Source of the DNA: Cytophagales bacterium
GTDB lineage: Bacteria > Bacteroidota > Bacteroidia > Cytophagales > JAAEPT01
Reading direction: 5' to 3'
DNA length: 9,913 nucleotides
NCBI GenBank assembly: GCA_011524675.1
Contig: WTJX01000273.1
Span: 1-9,913, forward strand
Shown here one piece after another: positions 7,589-9,913 of the stretch. Under the pieces are notes generated by a model. That model did not search any database. It saw only the letters and a list, made by a program, of their open reading frames with translations, and had not been told where the DNA came from. Numbering within the stretch: position 1 is the stretch's first letter; each line of letters begins with the position of its first letter. The translations under genes and the position numbers were made by a program.

Positions 7589-7624
7589 GGCATTGCAAAA
7601 CTAAATTTTTGCAATGCCCTTTTT
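7589..7624. terminator. Bidirectional rho-independent terminator
   Basis: A perfect 12-bp stem joins 7589-7600 (GGCATTGCAAAA) and 7607-7618 (TTTTGCAATGCC) around a 6-base loop. It is followed by CTTTTT on the plus strand and TTCTTATTC on the minus strand. It lies between convergent genes, 173 bp after the T9SS gene's stop and about 38 bp after the GH30 stop, so it can end transcripts from both sides. Bases 7586-7600 match the terminal repeat of the MITE-like family at 14 of 15 positions. Confidence 0.8.
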
Positions 7625-7656
7625 ATAGGTGGTAACCATACAGCCCTCTAAATATA

Positions 7657-9075
7657 TTATGATTTAGCGTCTAATATTATTACAGACATAGAGAAGGCAG
7701 GAACATTGACAGAATGATTTTTACCATTCATTGTGATGTCATATCTTTTTGCTCCTCCTTCTCTGTTCGCTACAAACAAAGCCACATGTCCATCATTTAA
7801 GACAGTGATATGGTCTCTTGCACTCGAATTATTTAACAATACAGCACCTTTAGGGATAAACTTAGAAAGCAATTTCATGACAGCATAGTCTGGATTATAA
7901 ATGATCTTTTTGTTTTTTCTATCTATTTTGATGAGAGAGTTTTGTCTCCATCCCCAGCCGCTTTTACTTTCCTCATTCAAAATCATATTCCAATAGCAAA
8001 AGTTTTGAACGCCTTTACTTAGGTATTTGGCTACCTCGGTCAATCTATTGTACGCATGTACTATGGAGTTAGCTCCATTATAACAGATACCTTCTGTGTG
8101 CATCAATTTTAGGTTAGGTACTTTATCAAATAAGCCTTCTATAGGGTAACTACTGTAATACTGAATTCCTACACCGCTTACTGCTTCCATATACTCTTTG
8201 TTAGAAACAAAATCCATAGCATGTGTAGCATTGTCTTTGTCTATTCCTCTAAACGAACCTGCCCAAATTTGGGTCTTTATCTTATCTTTCTTGAATTGTG
8301 GTTTTAAATAACCTGTAATAAAATCTCCCATCTCTTCTGCCTTCATATAGCAAGTAGGGTATTTACTATTCACATCTGTTTCATTCTGTACTACTAAGCG
8401 ATCTATCTTGATCCCTTCTTTGGTGTAAGCCTTGATATATTTGGAAAAATAGAGGGCATAAGCTTTGTATATTTTCTCTTCTTTTATAAGTGTATTTTTC
8501 TCTTCGAATTCGTTTCCTCTATCCATAAAACCAGATTGTTTCATCCAAGCTGGAGGACTCCAAGGAGAAGCAAAGATTTGAAGACTTGGATTGTGTTTAT
8601 AAGCTTGCTGTAAATAGGGGATCACTGATTTTTTTTCTCTCTCTATAGAGAATTTTTTCATCTTATAATCGTCTTTTACCTCAGAATAACTATAAGCATC
8701 AAAGCCAAAATCACTTGCTCCTACGGCTGTTCTACAAAAAGCAAAATTACCTTCTTCCTTTCCGAATAGATTATTCATTACTTCATCTTGTAAGTTAGGT
8801 GACAAAGACATGAGCGCTTCTCCTCCTATTTCATTAAAAGCACCACCTATCCCTACAATTTCCTGCCCTTTTTTGTCAGTATGGATGGTGATTCTTACAG
8901 TTTTTGACGTAGCTTCCTCTTGCGTATATTCTTTAATGGGTTTGGATGGTATTGACTTTCCTCTTGCCAAAGACACATAATATACTTTAGGATCTATTGT
9001 ATTATTTGTTTTTGCAAATATTTCATTTGCACAGAGAATTATACTCAATGCAAAACTTAATAATTGTACCTTCAT
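7657..9075 (-). CDS. Secreted GH30-family glycoside hydrolase
   Basis: 472-aa exported enzyme. Residues 1-21 form a signal peptide (hydrophobic core LLSFALSIILCA, likely cleavage after A21). A (beta/alpha)8 GH30 catalytic domain follows from about 60 to 400, with a short beta-domain to the end. Visible landmarks are GIGGAFNEIGGEAL (75-88), CRTAVGASDF (114-123), ASPWSPPAWMK (169-179), likely acid/base E232 in VQNETD, likely nucleophile E328 in MHTEGI, and WNMILNEESKSGWGW (362-376). GH30 enzymes are retaining hydrolases acting on beta-linked glucans, galactans, xylans or glucosylceramide. The WNM...GWGW segment resembles the GH30_3 beta-1,6-glucanase group, but subfamily and substrate are inference. 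It has no T9SS tail and no lipobox cysteine, so a periplasmic or type II-like location is likely. It lies 217 bp downstream of a same-strand gene and could share its transcript. Confidence 0.9.
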   Translation of the reverse strand: MKVQLLSFALSIILCANEIFAKTNNTIDPKVYYVSLARGKSIPSKPIKEYTQEEATSKTVRITIHTDKKGQEIVGIGGAFNEIGGEALMSLSPNLQDEVMNNLFGKEEGNFAFCRTAVGASDFGFDAYSYSEVKDDYKMKKFSIEREKKSVIPYLQQAYKHNPSLQIFASPWSPPAWMKQSGFMDRGNEFEEKNTLIKEEKIYKAYALYFSKYIKAYTKEGIKIDRLVVQNETDVNSKYPTCYMKAEEMGDFITGYLKPQFKKDKIKTQIWAGSFRGIDKDNATHAMDFVSNKEYMEAVSGVGIQYYSSYPIEGLFDKVPNLKLMHTEGICYNGANSIVHAYNRLTEVAKYLSKGVQNFCYWNMILNEESKSGWGWRQNSLIKIDRKNKKIIYNPDYAVMKLLSKFIPKGAVLLNNSSARDHITVLNDGHVALFVANREGGAKRYDITMNGKNHSVNVPAFSMSVIILDAKS

Positions 9076-9151
9076 TTTCTTACTGTTTGATTTACAATAA
9101 CTAATGTATAACTTTTTTCTTTATAAACAAAATTTCTAATAAAATTATTAC

Positions 9152-9170
9152 AACTATAATTAATATAGTT
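9152..9170. promoter_or_regulatory. Palindrome upstream of the GH30 gene, possible operator
   Basis: AACTATA (9152-9158) and TATAGTT (9164-9170) form a 7-bp perfect inverted repeat around five bases, 77-95 bp upstream of the GH30 start codon. The position suits an activator or repressor site. However, the whole 9076-9292 spacer is very AT-rich, so palindromes arise easily. No RNA gene or ORF was seen elsewhere in this 217-bp spacer. Confidence 0.25.
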
Positions 9171-9292
9171 AAGTGTTTCAACTACAAAGCACAAAGAATA
9201 GTACTTTCTTTATACTTCGCAGTTACAATGGTAATTAAGCAAAGAAAAAACAATTTAACCCTAATGCAAGCTATACTAGGATCACAAAAAAA

Positions 9293-9913
9293 TCACTTAA
9301 ACATCCTTAATTGTTTTTCCTCGTCCCAAGTACTATTGTAGACAACCTTATGGTTGTAAGTCAAACGATCACTGCCTAGTGTTTTTATGAGCAATTCAAA
9401 CTCATCAGGAACATCACCTTCAAAACTATCCAAAATTTCTTTTTGAAACGGCTTATCAAAAAACCTTTCATTGATGTATTTTCTTTCACCATCTCTACCT
9501 GCCAACAAGAAAAGAAGGGAGTGCCCCTCAGTGGTAGTTACTTTTTTGATGAGGTAGTGTGAGATAAAGCCTACAAACTCTCCTGCTTTATTTCTTTTGC
9601 CTTTAGATAGATAATATTCAGTAGTATCATTCAGCTGTATTCTATTAATTCTTCCTATAGGTATTCCTAAATCTTCATCTACCTTGTCATGCTTTAGTTT
9701 TGAATCAGAAAAATAAGACGAGAAATCGTACAATTCCGAAGAACCTAATTTACTAATAAATACAGCATCATTTTCTAGCTTTGTGATATTGTGAGCAATC
9801 ACAACTTCTGTTTCTAACCCCTCATAAGACCATTCTTTTTCTAACTTCATCGCTAAAAACATATTCTCAATATCAGCGTGAAAAAAAGGGATGTCGGAAA
9901 TAATTTTTTTCTC
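9293..9913 (-). CDS. Unrecognised protein, 5' end beyond the window
   Basis: The frame is open from the right edge of the window to the TGA at 9293-9295, giving at least 206 residues. The first ATG in the window is at 9862 (189 aa from there). The 17 codons before it read as plausible protein (KKIISDIPFFHADIEN), so the true start probably lies outside and this is a 5'-truncated view. The protein is hydrophilic and rich in charged residues, with no signal peptide, membrane segment or cysteine in the visible part; I recognise no domain or motif. It looks cytoplasmic, or could be the C-terminal part of a larger protein. It is co-oriented with the GH30 gene 217 bp downstream, with no strong terminator between them, so co-transcription is possible but unproven. 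Confidence 0.65.
   Translation of the reverse strand, partial: EKKIISDIPFFHADIENMFLAMKLEKEWSYEGLETEVVIAHNITKLENDAVFISKLGSSELYDFSSYFSDSKLKHDKVDEDLGIPIGRINRIQLNDTTEYYLSKGKRNKAGEFVGFISHYLIKKVTTTEGHSLLFLLAGRDGERKYINERFFDKPFQKEILDSFEGDVPDEFELLIKTLGSDRLTYNHKVVYNSTWDEEKQLRMFK

Noticed and set aside
9128..9135. Possible minus-strand -7 box (AAATTTTG) upstream of the GH30 gene
   Set aside because: It matches TAnnTTTG at only five of six fixed positions, and no properly spaced TTTG -33 box was found in this AT-rich spacer.

Overview
The window looks like chromosomal DNA from an AT-rich member of the Bacteroidota, probably a Cytophagales- or flavobacteria-like environmental or marine lineage. Three things point there: a one-protein hybrid two-component regulator (periplasmic beta-propeller sensor, kinase, receiver and AraC domain), a secreted protein with a type IX secretion (T9SS) C-terminal sorting domain, and a YifB/ComM ATPase of the cysteine-free 'MNPSPSG' kind. 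Genes lack clear Shine-Dalgarno sequences, as is usual in the phylum. The genus cannot be fixed from this sequence.

Layout, left to right. 1-260 is an AT-rich upstream region with four degenerate 7-bp repeats. 261-1805 (+) is a complete yifB/comM-type AAA+ ATPase gene. 1806-2143 lies between convergent genes and holds a 14-bp inverted repeat, a small MITE-like element (2015-2083) and a hairpin overlapping the regulator's stop codon. 2144-6004 (-) is a complete hybrid two-component regulator of 1286 aa. 6005-6668 separates divergent genes and carries a second, inversely oriented MITE-like copy (6153-6248). 6669-7415 (+) encodes a 248-aa secreted protein with a T9SS sorting domain and an unrecognised N-terminal region. 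7416-7656 lies between convergent genes and holds a strong bidirectional terminator. 7657-9075 (-) is a secreted GH30 glycoside hydrolase gene. 9293-9913 (-) is an unrecognised gene whose reading frame runs off the right edge, so its 5' end is missing.

How the genes may work together. Hybrid two-component regulators of this type usually sense a glycan breakdown product in the periplasm and activate nearby polysaccharide-utilisation genes. The GH30 enzyme and the T9SS protein are the only candidate targets in the window. No susC/susD pair is present, so a regulatory link is inference from proximity. YifB is housekeeping or DNA-uptake related and unconnected to the rest.

The most interesting non-coding signal is a short repeat family. 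Two copies (69 and 96 bp, 63 of 69 aligned bases identical) have about 12-bp terminal inverted repeats, GAAGGCTTTGCA, and apparent 5-bp AT-rich target duplications. They bracket the regulator gene in opposite orientation. The terminator between the T9SS and GH30 genes starts with a 14/15 match to the same terminal sequence, so it may derive from this family.
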